From Macrothele yani (Eukaryota; Arthropoda; Arachnida; Araneae; Macrothelidae), in NCBI GenBank assembly GCA_039090855.1, contig CM077007.1:15921515-15985514 (forward strand): DNA of 64,000 nt. The letters run 5' to 3'. The translations under genes were made by a program, and so were the position numbers. Under the pieces are notes generated by a model, which was not told where the DNA came from, did no database searches, and saw nothing but the letters and a program-made list of their open reading frames with translations. Below, one piece after another: positions 1 through 9,526 of the stretch. Positions within the stretch are counted from its first letter, which is position 1. The number at the start of each line of letters is the position of its first letter.

Positions 1-169
1 ACAAATCGTACCCATGAAGCGATGCATTTTATTGGCAACGATGTTTAGAAACTCTGTGACTTTCAGATGTCATTCGGTGGATATCAGAGGTCTTAATGAG
101 AGCCAGAAAAGCACACTCCAGATTAGCACTTTGCGGCCATCGACATGATTTGTTTTTGAAGGTGTTTAA

Positions 170-375
170 ACGACCACTTTGATCAACTCAATAGGCTATA
201 AGCAGTCGCCCGTCCCTAATTTAGGGCTACTAGTTACAGGGATGGGAGAGAGCCATAGCTGTAAGATAAACAAAACACCCATGTCTCACCGGAATTCGAA
301 ACCGGACCAAACGTGGACGAATGGACAGAAGGCAGCGTTCAGAACACTGAACAACCGAGCTGGCCCATACACCTG
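170..375 (-). repeat. SINE-A copy (type II tRNA-derived)
   Basis: Read on the minus strand this has the layout of the other SINE-A copies (18619, 28557): a degraded tRNA head with GGAATTCGAAACCGG as B box, then the TTGTCTTAC-like block, then the conserved AGTCGCCCGTCCCTAATTTA block and an AACTCAAT...AACGACCAC end. It is more diverged than the copies with intact poly(A). It lies at the left end of a broken Tc1 copy. Confidence 0.7.
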
Positions 376-1290
376 TACTGATGGCAGGTGGTGGAATGGC
401 TCCTTGTGATTTGCGCCAAATTTGGATCCTGCGATAAGTATGAAGCAGAAGGAATCTTGATTTGTCCCTCCAGGCGCTCGTTTTCAATTGCTCAAAGGCC
501 CGGTATGGATGCTCCGGCGCCCACTGGAGGCGTAGTTTCATGTTTTGTGCTGACAACATGGGCACTCGACATGATGGTCGGTCGTTGTAGCTAATTCATG
601 ACTTGGTCCAATAGGTGGTTCGTTCGGAGATGACTTTCGGTTTACCAATGTTGAATTCCACAGAGATAAATTTTTTTTTATTGTTGGAGGTCTAACGGCC
701 ACAGCGAGCATCTCGATGGGCTATAAGAAGTCATTTGTCCCTGGTTTAGAGGCACTGGTTCCAAGAAAGAGAGAGCCAGGGCCGTAAGACAAACAAAAGA
801 CGACACGACACTTATATGCCTCACAGGGATTCGAATCCATCTCAGACGAATAGTCAGAAGCCAGTGCTTAGACCACTGAGCCATCGGGGCCGCTGAGGGA
901 TTGTTGCCCGTCTGGTTTTTTGCAGGATCTTCCGCAGCTTCTTTTGATCCTTCTGATCCCCCAGCTGTTTTTGTCTACAGCATCGCCTATTTCTGGAAGA
1001 GTGTTGCCTGTCGTTCCATTCACAGTAAACCTTTGCTACAGTTGTGCATGAAAACGCCCAGAAGGACGACTGTTTGAGAGACTTCTAACCGACACTCCTG
1101 ACGCAAAATGCACGTCCAAAGTGGCTCAGGCCACTCGTTTTGCCCATCGTGACCCTCAATTAAGCGTTCATTGATGCTGGACAAGCAGATTATACCGAAC
1201 ACGGCGCTCAGGTGTCGTCTTGCGTGTTTGAATGAGCCATTTATGTGATGGGGACAGGTGTACCTAATAAACTGGCATCCCAGTGTATAT
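376..1290 (-). mobile_element. Tc1-like element, interrupted by a SINE
   Basis: On the minus strand 390-560 encodes PMLSAQNMKLRLQWAPEHPY, then EQLKTSAWRDKSRFLLLH, which is the Tc1 region around the first catalytic Asp (normally WSDES; here WRDKS). The N-terminal end is at 960-1200 and the terminal inverted repeat (GGTGTACCTAATAAACTGGC...TGTATA) ends near 1290. The TAGGTACACC-type terminus also occurs at 20620-20650 and, as I recall, in fish Tc1 families. A SINE-A sits at 664-895. The reading frame is broken, so this is a dead copy; the left terminus is not seen. Confidence 0.65.
664..895 (-). repeat. SINE-A copy nested in Tc1
   Basis: Minus-strand SINE-A with its tRNA head at the right (GCGGCCCCGATGGCTCAG, A box; GGATTCGAATCC, B box at about 827-838), the TTGTCTTACGGCCCTGG block, the TTCTTATAGCCCATCGAG block, and a T-run (A tail on minus) near 670. 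It divides the Tc1 copy at 376-1290, so it is younger than that Tc1. Confidence 0.8.
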
Positions 1291-3429
1291 ATCTTCTTTT
1301 TCTCTCTTCTACCTTATTTCATTTTCGGAAAAGAAAACTGTAGTTCATAAGCTGGCTCTTAGTGGTAACGTATTGATCCTGATGACAAAAAAGTGCGTAG
1401 ACTTAATGCTGCAGGACAAAATTCTGGGTGCTTTTGTAATCTCAACACATCTTCAAAGAATATTTCAGCAACTATGGATGCGGTATTTAAATGTCCTTCC
1501 ATGAAGTATACATAGAAGGCTTCACGTTTTGCCCATCATCTTCTCTTCTCTCTGGTATTCTTTTTCTGTACCTCTCTCGTGAGATCTATTCTTTCATGAG
1601 CCCTTTCGGAAAAAGTTGTTCAATCACAATTATGTTTCTTCGTATCCAAATTCATGACGTTCATCCGTCTAGTTTTCGGCCGACTACGTTCTTTGGGCTT
1701 TTGTTCTCAAAACAGATTTTCCTGCCATTTTGTTTATATGACCAAACGACCTCATTTCTTGTTCTCTCAGATCCCGGCTAATCAGGAAACCGTGCTTTCT
1801 TTGACGCAATCATTTATCACTCGGCTCTTCTCACGACTATACTTATACATCTCAACGGTCTCATTTCCGTTGCCTTATTCTTCAGATGCCTCTCGTGTGC
1901 AACATTTCTAACAGCGCAATAAAACGGACCTATACACTGAATAGCTACTTTATTAGTACAAACTAATATTGTACATGAAAAATAAAAAAAACACTTGTAA
2001 TCAGTGTAACAATGTAAACAACAATTCGTTGGACAAGCTGAATTGCATATATCCAATCTGAAACGCGGAAACACAAAATCATGTACTTATTGAATTGCAA
2101 AAGTACCTGAATTCTAATTTTCGAAGCTTTTTTCTTGCTAGGGGAACAAATGCGTGCTCGAATGATCTGATTATCTCAGTTTTTAAAAAGCACGATTTGG
2201 AAATATTCTTTTTGTGTCGGATAACTCCCACTGGGGAAAAAAAATTGCGTATCTTTTCCGTAATATTCAATTATGCCACTAGGGGACACATTTTAAATTT
2301 TAAATAATCGACTGAATTTTTTTTACATCGGACTCCACGGTTTGACAAAAATGCTTGTTAAGTATCATATACCCTAGTTATAAGATTTTATAGATCAATA
2401 AATGATTGGTCATTGCTACCATTCATATTATCTGATTTTGTTTTAAACCAAAACAGATACTTATGGACTCAAAACGAAAGGAGGCATATACTTGTCGTTT
2501 TATTTATTTTTATTTATTTTGTATATAAACGCACTTCTCCTAATTCTGTTATTTTGGAAGCGCTTCATTCTATGAATTGATGCTGTGGCATTCCAGTAGG
2601 GAACAGTATCATATTCTTTTATACCTAGTCAAATAAGCATCAGTTTCCTGAGGAATGGTAATGAATAAAACACTTAATTGGTTGATTTGTCTTTATTGGT
2701 GCAAGGTGAAATATTTGTCCACCAATCCTTTCCTCGCTCTGCGCCACTGAGTTAAAATGACGTGGTTCAATTCAGTTTACAACTGCGCGGCTGAAACGAC
2801 TTGTCATATGTTATTGATCAGGACACATAAGTTTTATGGATTCCATATTGAATAGTTGCTTTAAATTTTTACCTCAGCTGTACTGTATCCGAAAAAAGGA
2901 ACATTTCTATGAGAAATTAGTAAAATGCGCGGATTGTTCTATTTTCAAAAATTCCACTTCAAATGCTATTCGATGTACACCTAAAGCAGTCTCACTGTGC
3001 CATTCACGAAAACAGCGGTAAAATGCATCATCTGTGCACCAATCCTAATAAGAAACGTACATTATTCTTGCTGTATTGTTGACTTTTCATTCATGTTTTG
3101 CGTTCAAATTTGTGAAACCGTGGCACTGAGACAAACAGAGGAAAAGTCAGCTTTTAAAGATATGTAACGTATTTCTTTTCATCTTTACAAAGTAGATCTC
3201 AGGAAACATTTTAGAAAAGTTCGCTATACTTGTTATGATGATTGTTAACGACGTACGGAATATAACTCCTTATTTCAGTAAGGAATACTTCCAGTGTAAG
3301 ATTGAGTAAACTATATCTCAATCTCAAGGAAATTTTTGTGTTGAATGGAATTCGAAATACTGAGATGTGAGCATCTTCATTCGGGGTGCGGACCCTATAA
3401 GAGTGAAACACTCAGTGTGAAGGACATGT
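1291..3429. other. No recognised gene; unassigned AT-rich DNA
   Basis: Nothing with coding support was found. On the minus strand 1500-1900 reads through a few stops with a basic stretch (PKERSRPKTRRMN) that resembles the C-terminal end of some LINE ORFs, but this is too weak to call. The remainder (2100-3420) is AT-rich and shows no tRNA head, terminal repeat or tandem structure. Confidence 0.5.
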
Positions 3430-3700
3430 TGGCGCCACGGGTGGCCTAGTGGTCAGCGTTCGTGACTGCCATGGAGATAATCTCAGGTTCGATCCTGGGC
3501 AGGTACGAACGTTCGAACCACTAAATACTCGCCGTGCGTCGGATGGGCACGTTAAACCGCCGGACCCCGGGTACTGTCCCCCCGCCCAGGTAATAAATAA
3601 GGGCGTCTTCCTTCCACACTCTACCTCGCTTCCGTGTGACTTTCCTCTCGGGCACTCTAGCCCAAATCTCCTAGCTTCCTATTTCTAAAGGTTGTTTAAG
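3430..3700 (+). repeat. SINE-B copy (tRNA-derived)
   Basis: A tRNA-like head begins GCGCCACGGGTGGCCTAGTG (A box TGGCCTAGTGG) and has B box GGTTCGATCCTG at 3487-3498. It is followed by a tRNA-unrelated body with ACCGCCGGACCCCGGG. Only one clear copy is in the window, so the family definition rests on the Pol III boxes. There is no A tail or clear target duplication. Confidence 0.6.
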
Positions 3701-4329
3701 ACCTGGTGTCAGACACTGCCTTCCTAAAATCCTCTACATATGATCTGATCAGAAGGGCATGCGACATTATTGACAGAAGTTGGGAGGAGGGTGGGCAGAC
3801 ACTCAACGTCATCTTTTAAACACTCAACCTGGTCTACGTGATCATCGAATTTCCACCAAATCACACATATCATTCGGCAACATCGAGGCTCGAACCGGGG
3901 AAGAATCAAATCCTACATCTTTAGGCACGGAAGGTATGAGACGAGATATCATTTAAATATAAACTATTATGCAGCTGGATGCTATGTGCAACAGGAAACC
4001 TCTGATTCTTTCAGACAACAGAAGTGAATTTACTAGAAAACATTCTATCATTTGTTTGTTAGGGAGATGTCATTTTGACGGATGCGTATTTATCTACCTA
4101 ATCACTTAGGCGAGATTGCATATTAGCTAATGAAACTAAGTAAAATCCCCCAAATAGGCTTAATGAAATTCAGAAGTTTTGCAAAATTTTCATTGCGTTA
4201 TTTTGATGTTGTACTATGAAATGCTTATTCTACTAGTATGAGTATACGAGATTTACAGCGCATGGAATTTAGCAAAACATAGGTTCTCAGTGTCATCGTA
4301 ATAAAGTTCAGACTGAAGAAAGGATATTC
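3701..4329. other. Unassigned; one isolated B-box-like site
   Basis: No gene is seen. A minus-strand B-box-like string (CCGGTTCGAGCCTC) lies at about 3886-3899 without a convincing A box, and may be an old SINE remnant. The rest is intronic AT-rich sequence 3' of the last visible ADAM10 exon. Confidence 0.4.
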
Positions 4330-4423
4330 GCAGTAACTGGTACTTCTGCAGCCGTTGTCGCCTCGGCACTCTTCTCCAACCTTGAGACTGCAGTCATGCG
4401 AACAGCAAGGTCCTTGACTGGGG
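4330..4423 (-). CDS. ADAM10: ADAM10 exon: disintegrin, 3' limit uncertain
   Basis: After a TATTTTTCAG acceptor at 4424-4425 the exon completes Ser and reads PSQGPCCSHDCSLKVGEECR, then GDNGCRSTSYC. This corresponds to the ADAM10 disintegrin stretch SPSQGPCC...CRDDSDCAREGIC. Phase 2 at the start fits the upstream exon exactly. The 3' border is not clear. The similarity ends near the Cys codon at 4330-4332, but no good GT donor lies there; weak candidates are GTTACT (about 4335) and GTACCA (about 4343). The frame stays open to about 4225. The next exon would be outside the window. A palindromic tRNA-bearing element has been inserted only about 31 bp upstream of the acceptor. Confidence 0.8.
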
Positions 4424-4468
4424 CTGAAAAATAGAGTATTCAAATTATTACCAAACACTGAGCATTCA

Positions 4469-5284
4469 ATACAAATTTGAAAGATGTGAATCCGTTTATT
4501 GGTGTAAATATGACATGGATTTTAAGTCAGATAATATCCAAAAATTTGAAAATTTCGTCGTCTTGGAGCGGGAATCGAATCCGCGTCTCCCGGATAGCGC
4601 CCGGGTATGCTAACCACTACACCACCCAGAACCACCAAGTTTCAAGTTTCCGATTAATTTGAATGTAACCAACACAGGATTCGCTGGTCGAAGCAACCGG
4701 CATTCATATATTCCATTCAACACAAAAATTTATATATAGTGAATCAGGAGGTTTTAATTCATTCCCATGATTGCCCGAAGGCGCAGAATATCAATGAATG
4801 AAATACGGGATTAGACCATTATATTAATACAATACAAATTTGGACTAGTCAATACAATTTATCTGACTTAATATCCATGTCATGTTTACACCAATAAACG
4901 GATTCACGTCTTCCAAATTTGTATTGTACAATGGTATAATCCTGTATTTCATTCATTGATATTCTGAGCCTCCGGGCAATCACGGGAATGAATTCTAAAC
5001 CTCCAGATTCGCTATATACGAATGCCGGTTGCTTCGATTAGCGAATCCTGTGATGCTTATATTAAAATTAACAGGAAACTTGAAACTTGGTCGTTCTGGG
5101 TGGTGGAGTGGTTAGCATGCTCGAGCGCTATCCGGGAGACCCAGGTTCGATTCCCGCTACAGGACGACGAAATTTTCGAATATTATCTGACTTAACATTC
5201 CTGTCATATTTACACCAATAAACGGATTCACATCTTCCAAATTTGTATTGTACAATGGTGTAATCCCGTATTTCATTCATTGAT
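4469..5284. mobile_element. Palindromic element with two divergent tRNA-like heads, 12-bp TSD
   Basis: This 816-bp insertion is flanked by ACTGAGCATTCA (4457-4468) and ACTGAACATTCA (5285-5296), 11 of 12 identical. The left arm carries a tRNA-like sequence on the minus strand (4555-4625) and the right arm the same on the plus strand (5095-5165); B box is GGTTCGATTCCCGC on the right. The arms continue into linkers that also pair (GAATGCCGGTTGCTTCGA near the centre right, its complement near 4690). An extra partial tail copy lies at 4855-4920. Only the right side has a further 35-bp tail ending TTTCATTCATTGAT. The left end lies 45 bp from the ADAM10 acceptor. It shares its layout with 27544-28161. 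It is probably a non-autonomous retroelement, not a functional tRNA pair. Confidence 0.8.
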
Positions 5285-5296
5285 ACTGAACATTCA

Positions 5297-5479
5297 CTTT
5301 ATTTGGTACATTTACGTATTTTGTTTACAAAAAAAAGAACATTCAGGGGGTGTAATTGTTAAGATGATATTGGAGCAGAAGAATTGTGCTTAAAGAATAT
5401 ATAGAGAGCTCCATGTAAGACATTCAAACGCATTACCACTTATTTATTATACTTCAAGGATATGGGAACTTAAATTGGC
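5297..5479. other. Short unassigned intron stretch
   Basis: AT-rich sequence between the palindrome and the first recognisable Tc1 bases. No motif seen. Confidence 0.4.
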
Positions 5480-7528
5480 CTTTCATCTCACTGGCTCTGT
5501 TCTGAATTTTTGATAAGAACCCTAGGGTTCCGAGGGTAATTGTATCAAGTGTGTATCACAAGTGTACCGTCGACGGTCATACCAGCGCTCAGAGGGTAAG
5601 TGGTGGCCGATCAGACACCTCTGATGACCGGGGGTTGACTTAGGTCCGTCATATCCAGGCTCGTATAGGCTGACCGCTTGGCAACGACAGCTCAAATCAC
5701 ATCCAGGTTAAATGTCGGAGGAACAAACACAAACGGAGTCAGCAAGCAAACAGTACGGCGTACACATCGTACTATGGGCTACGGGAGCCGACACCCCATT
5801 CGTGTGCCACTGATGACTACTCGTCATCGAACATTACTCCTCGCGTGATGCCAGGAACATCAAACACTTAACCTCTGTAGAGTGACGCCGGGAACATCAA
5901 ACACTAGACTTCAGCAGAGTGACGCCGGGAACATCAAACACTAGACCTCTGTAGAATGACGCCGGGAATATCAAACACTAGACCTCTGTAGAATGCCGCC
6001 GGGAATATCAAACACTAGACCTCTGTAAAGTGACGCCGGGAACATCAAACACTAGACCTCTGTAGAGTGACGCCGGAAACATCAAACACTAGACCTCTGT
6101 AGAGTGACGCCGGAAACATCAAACACTAGACCTATGTAGAGTGACGCCGGAAACATCAAACACTAGACCTATGTAGAGTGACGCCGGGAACATCAAACAC
6201 TAGACCTCTGTAGAGTGACGCCGGGAACATCAAACACTAGACCTCTGTAGAGTGACGCCGGGAACATCAAACACTAGACCTCTGTAGAGTGACGCCGGGA
6301 ACATCAAACACTAGGCCTCTGTAGAGTGACGCCGGGAACATCAAACACTGGACCTCTGTAGAGTGACGCGCGGAACATCAAACATTAGACCTCTGTAGAG
6401 TGACGCCGGGAACATCAAACACTAGACTTCAGCAGAGTGACGCCGGGAACATCAAACACTAGAAGTCTGTAGAATGACACCGGGAATATCAAACTCTAGA
6501 CCTCTGTAGAATGACGCCGGGAATATCAAACACTAGACCTCTGTAGAGTGACGCCAGGAACATCAAACACTGGACCTCTGTAGAGTGACGCGTGGAACAT
6601 CAAATATTAGAACTCTGTAGAGTGACGCCGGGAACATCAAACACTAGACCTCTGTAGAGTGACACCGGAAACATCAAACACTAGACCTATGTAGAGTGAC
6701 GCCCGAAACATCAAACACTAGACCTCTGTAGAGTGACGCCGGGAACATCAAACACTAGACCTCTGTAGAGTGACGCCGGGAACATCAAACACCAGACCTC
6801 TGTAGAGTGACGCCGGGAACATCAAACACTAGACCTCTGTATAGTGACGCCGGGAATATCAGACACTAGACCTCTGTAGAGTGGCTAGACTTCTGTAGAG
6901 TCATGTGGTCAGATGAATCCCATTTTCAGCTGTACCGAGCTGACGGGAGGATGTGGGTGTGGCCCATCACCCTTCCATGGCCCCGTCGTGCCAAGTCGGC
7001 TCCGTTCAAGGAGGAGGTAGCTCTGTGATTGTTTGGGGAGCCTTCTCATGGGACACATTAGGCCCCCTAGTGTGCCTCGAGAGGTTCGTAACCACTGTGC
7101 GCTACCAGCATGTGCTGGCTGATCTCCTGCACGATTTTATGGCCTTCAGGCATCTTGCGGTTGGTGGTCTGTTTCAGCAGAATAACGCGCCGCCCAGGTT
7201 CCGCAACCACCCAGGCATGGCTCGAGGAACACTCATCTGAATTTGGAACCATCCAGTGGACCCCAAGGTTTTCGGATTTAAACCCTTCGGAAGCTCTCTG
7301 GGTTGTCGTGGAGCGGGATATCAAATCCATGGATCCTGGACCGACGTCTCGGGAAGAGTTGTGGACAATGTTGCAATAAGCATGGCTGGCATTACCTTCG
7401 GAAACCCTCCGGCATCTGGCGAAGTCCATGCCTCTGCGCGTACAGGTGCGCGTACAGGCTGTTATTCGCGCTACAGGGGGATCAACACGCTATTAGGTAG
7501 GTATCTCTAATGTTTTGTCCGTTGAGTG
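5480..7528 (+). mobile_element. Tc1-like element expanded by an internal minisatellite
   Basis: Before the array, 5720-5845 encodes VSKQTVRRTHRTMGYGSR, then HPIRVPLMTTRHRTLLLA, a typical Tc1 transposase middle. After the array, 6901 onward encodes VMWSDESHFQLYRADGRMWV (first catalytic Asp), WGAFSWDTLGPL, and a damaged FQQNNAPPR in place of FQQDNAPxH. The right terminus is GTCCGTTGAGTG followed by TA at 7529; the left terminus is not defined. About 1,055 bp of 37-bp repeats separate the two halves of what would be one continuous coding block. Frameshifts and stops show that it is inactive. Confidence 0.8.
5846..6900 (+). repeat. 37-bp minisatellite inside Tc1 transposase
   Basis: There are about 28.5 head-to-tail copies of a 37-bp unit (TGACGCCGGGAACATCAAAC plus ACTAGACCTCTGTAGAG). 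The starts at 5846 and 6845 are exactly 27 units apart. The first unit still reads CQEHQTLNLCR in the transposase frame, and the last partial unit runs straight into the RVMWSDES codons, so the unit is a duplicated piece of Tc1 coding sequence. Unit variants recur at multiples of 37 bp (for example ACTTCAGCAG 518 bp apart, the TGACGCG variant 222 bp apart), a sign of block duplication by unequal exchange. There are no spacers, so it is not a CRISPR-type array. Confidence 0.95.
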
Positions 7529-7604
7529 TATATAATATTAAAGAAAATAATGAAATGAACAAATCAATAGAATGCAAAGGATAAACCGAAGGACAACCGA
7601 GTTA

Positions 7605-9310
7605 CATTGGTGGCCAAAATTGCGGACATTTTTTTCATGTTTTGCAACTTTGCAAGCTTATAGGAAATGTTATTTTACACCAAATGCAAATGTTTATATG
7701 CAAATTTAAAAGCAAATTAATGCTGAATTCAATACAAAAAACAGAATACAAATATATGCAGTACAAAAAAAGTTATGCTTACTTTAGTCTAAAACAGAAA
7801 CACAAGTGTAATTCAGTTAAAAGGCGGATTGTAAGTCCAAACCCTACTGGCCAATCACAAGCCTTGTTCTGTGAACCAATCAAATGGCAGTAGCTGCAAT
7901 ACATCTTGTGAGAAGTTGAGGAAAGTCAGTTTTGCTGTTTGCTCTGAAAGTGAAGCTGTGTATGTGAAGCGTAATTGTAGATTGTGTGAATACTTTTTGT
8001 ATTTCTTTAAATTTAACTTGGAGATAATAAGTACAGCAATGGCACCAAAGAAAAAGTTGATTGCTCACCCACGAAAAGGACCAAGATTGTTTTATTATGT
8101 GAATCGGGTCTTTCTTATGCTGAAATTGCAAGGCAAGTAGGTGGGTCAGTGACAACATCTGGTTTACAAAAATGCCGTTTACGGTATCAGGAAACATTGA
8201 AAAATAAACCACGACAAAGCCGAAAAAAATGCACAAAAGCTGTTGATGGCAGAAGAGTAAAAAGACTGTGTCTAAAGGACAGAAAATTTTCATCAGAAAC
8301 TGTCAGAGCTTAACTGTGTTCAACTGGTGTTTCTGTCAGTTCAAGAACGATAAGCAGCAGACTATCAGATAATGGACGTCTAAAGAGGTAGGATTCCGAG
8401 AAAATAGTCATATCTGAATCTGCAACAGCGCAAGAAACGACTACAGTGGGTAAAGGAACACATTGGATGCACAGACGATCAGTGCAAAAAAGTTATTTGG
8501 AGTGACGAAAGTAAGATATCCCTATTTGGTAGTCATGGCCGAAAATAAGTGAAATGTAGAGTAGAAGAAGAGCTACATCCTGAGTGCATGGAGGGCAACG
8601 TAAAGCACACAACAAGCGTTATGATTTGGGTCTGTACCACAGCAAATGGTGTTGTAAGCCTTCATGTAATCGACGGCACGCTGAACGCAAGAAAGTACAT
8701 TGACACCATTCTGGAACCAAAACTGCTACATTCCATCAGGGATCTCTTTCCCAACAATGAACCATTCCTTTTTCAGCAGAATTCAGCTCTATGCCACACA
8801 GCAAAAATATGCAATCACACAACAAAGTCCATTCCATTGTTGACATGGCCAGGAAACAGCACTGACCGGAATTCGATAGAAAAGTTGTGGTAACCTTTGA
8901 AAAGCCTTGCACGAAGGATACGTCCATCAAATAAAAGGCAATTGATTGAGGCTATAATTGCTTCCTGGAACCACGTAATAACAAAGGCAGATCTTTAAAC
9001 ACTTGTTGGCTCAATGAGACGTCACTGTGATGCGGTTTTAAAGAATAAAGGCTAGCCTACTAAATACTGATAGTACATTGAAATCGTGCATTACAATATA
9101 TTCAGCATGATTGCAGTATTCCCTGTATAACCTTTCTGGTACTGCATACATTTGCATTCTGTTTTTTGTATTGAATTCAGCATTAAATTTTCTTTAAATT
9201 GACATATAAACAAAGATTATCATTTGGTGCAAAATAACATTTCCTACAAGCCTGCAAAACTGTAAAACATGGAAAATTTCAAAAAGTGTTCACAATTTTT
9301 GACACCACTG
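7605..9310 (+). mobile_element. Tc1-like element with long terminal inverted repeats
   Basis: The termini CATTGGTGGCCAAAATTG (left) and the complement of TTTTTGACACCACTG (right) start inverted repeats that stay similar for about 180 bp (shared GGAAATGTTATTTT, TTAATGCTGAATTCAAT). TA precedes the left end; the right flank is CA. The plus strand holds a degraded transposase: MAPKKKLIAHPRKGP, a helix-turn-helix-like region, VIWSDESK at about 8490, FLFQQNSALCHTA (for QDNAxCHTA) at about 8765, and WPGNSTDRNSIEKLW (for SPDLNPIEKLW). Several stops and frameshifts make it inactive. It matches the Tc1 DD34E layout. Confidence 0.85.
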
Positions 9311-9526
9311 CATGCAGCTAGCATATAGAAGCGCCTACAACAAGAGAGCTTAGCTTTCTATATAGAGGCGTTTCTTGTGTCGAACATCAACAGGAGAAAT
9401 GGTGTACTTTGTTAACTGCGCAGACGATGGTCAAGATTTTGGACGATTAGCGGCCGACTGATCCTCAGAGTCGTTGTATTCCAAACCCAGAACTCCAATG
9501 TTGTGTGAAAAACTGGATATATGTTA

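Noticed and set aside
5846..6900. CRISPR-like regular array
   Set aside because: The 37-bp units are directly contiguous with no unique spacers, and the host is a eukaryote; it is a minisatellite.
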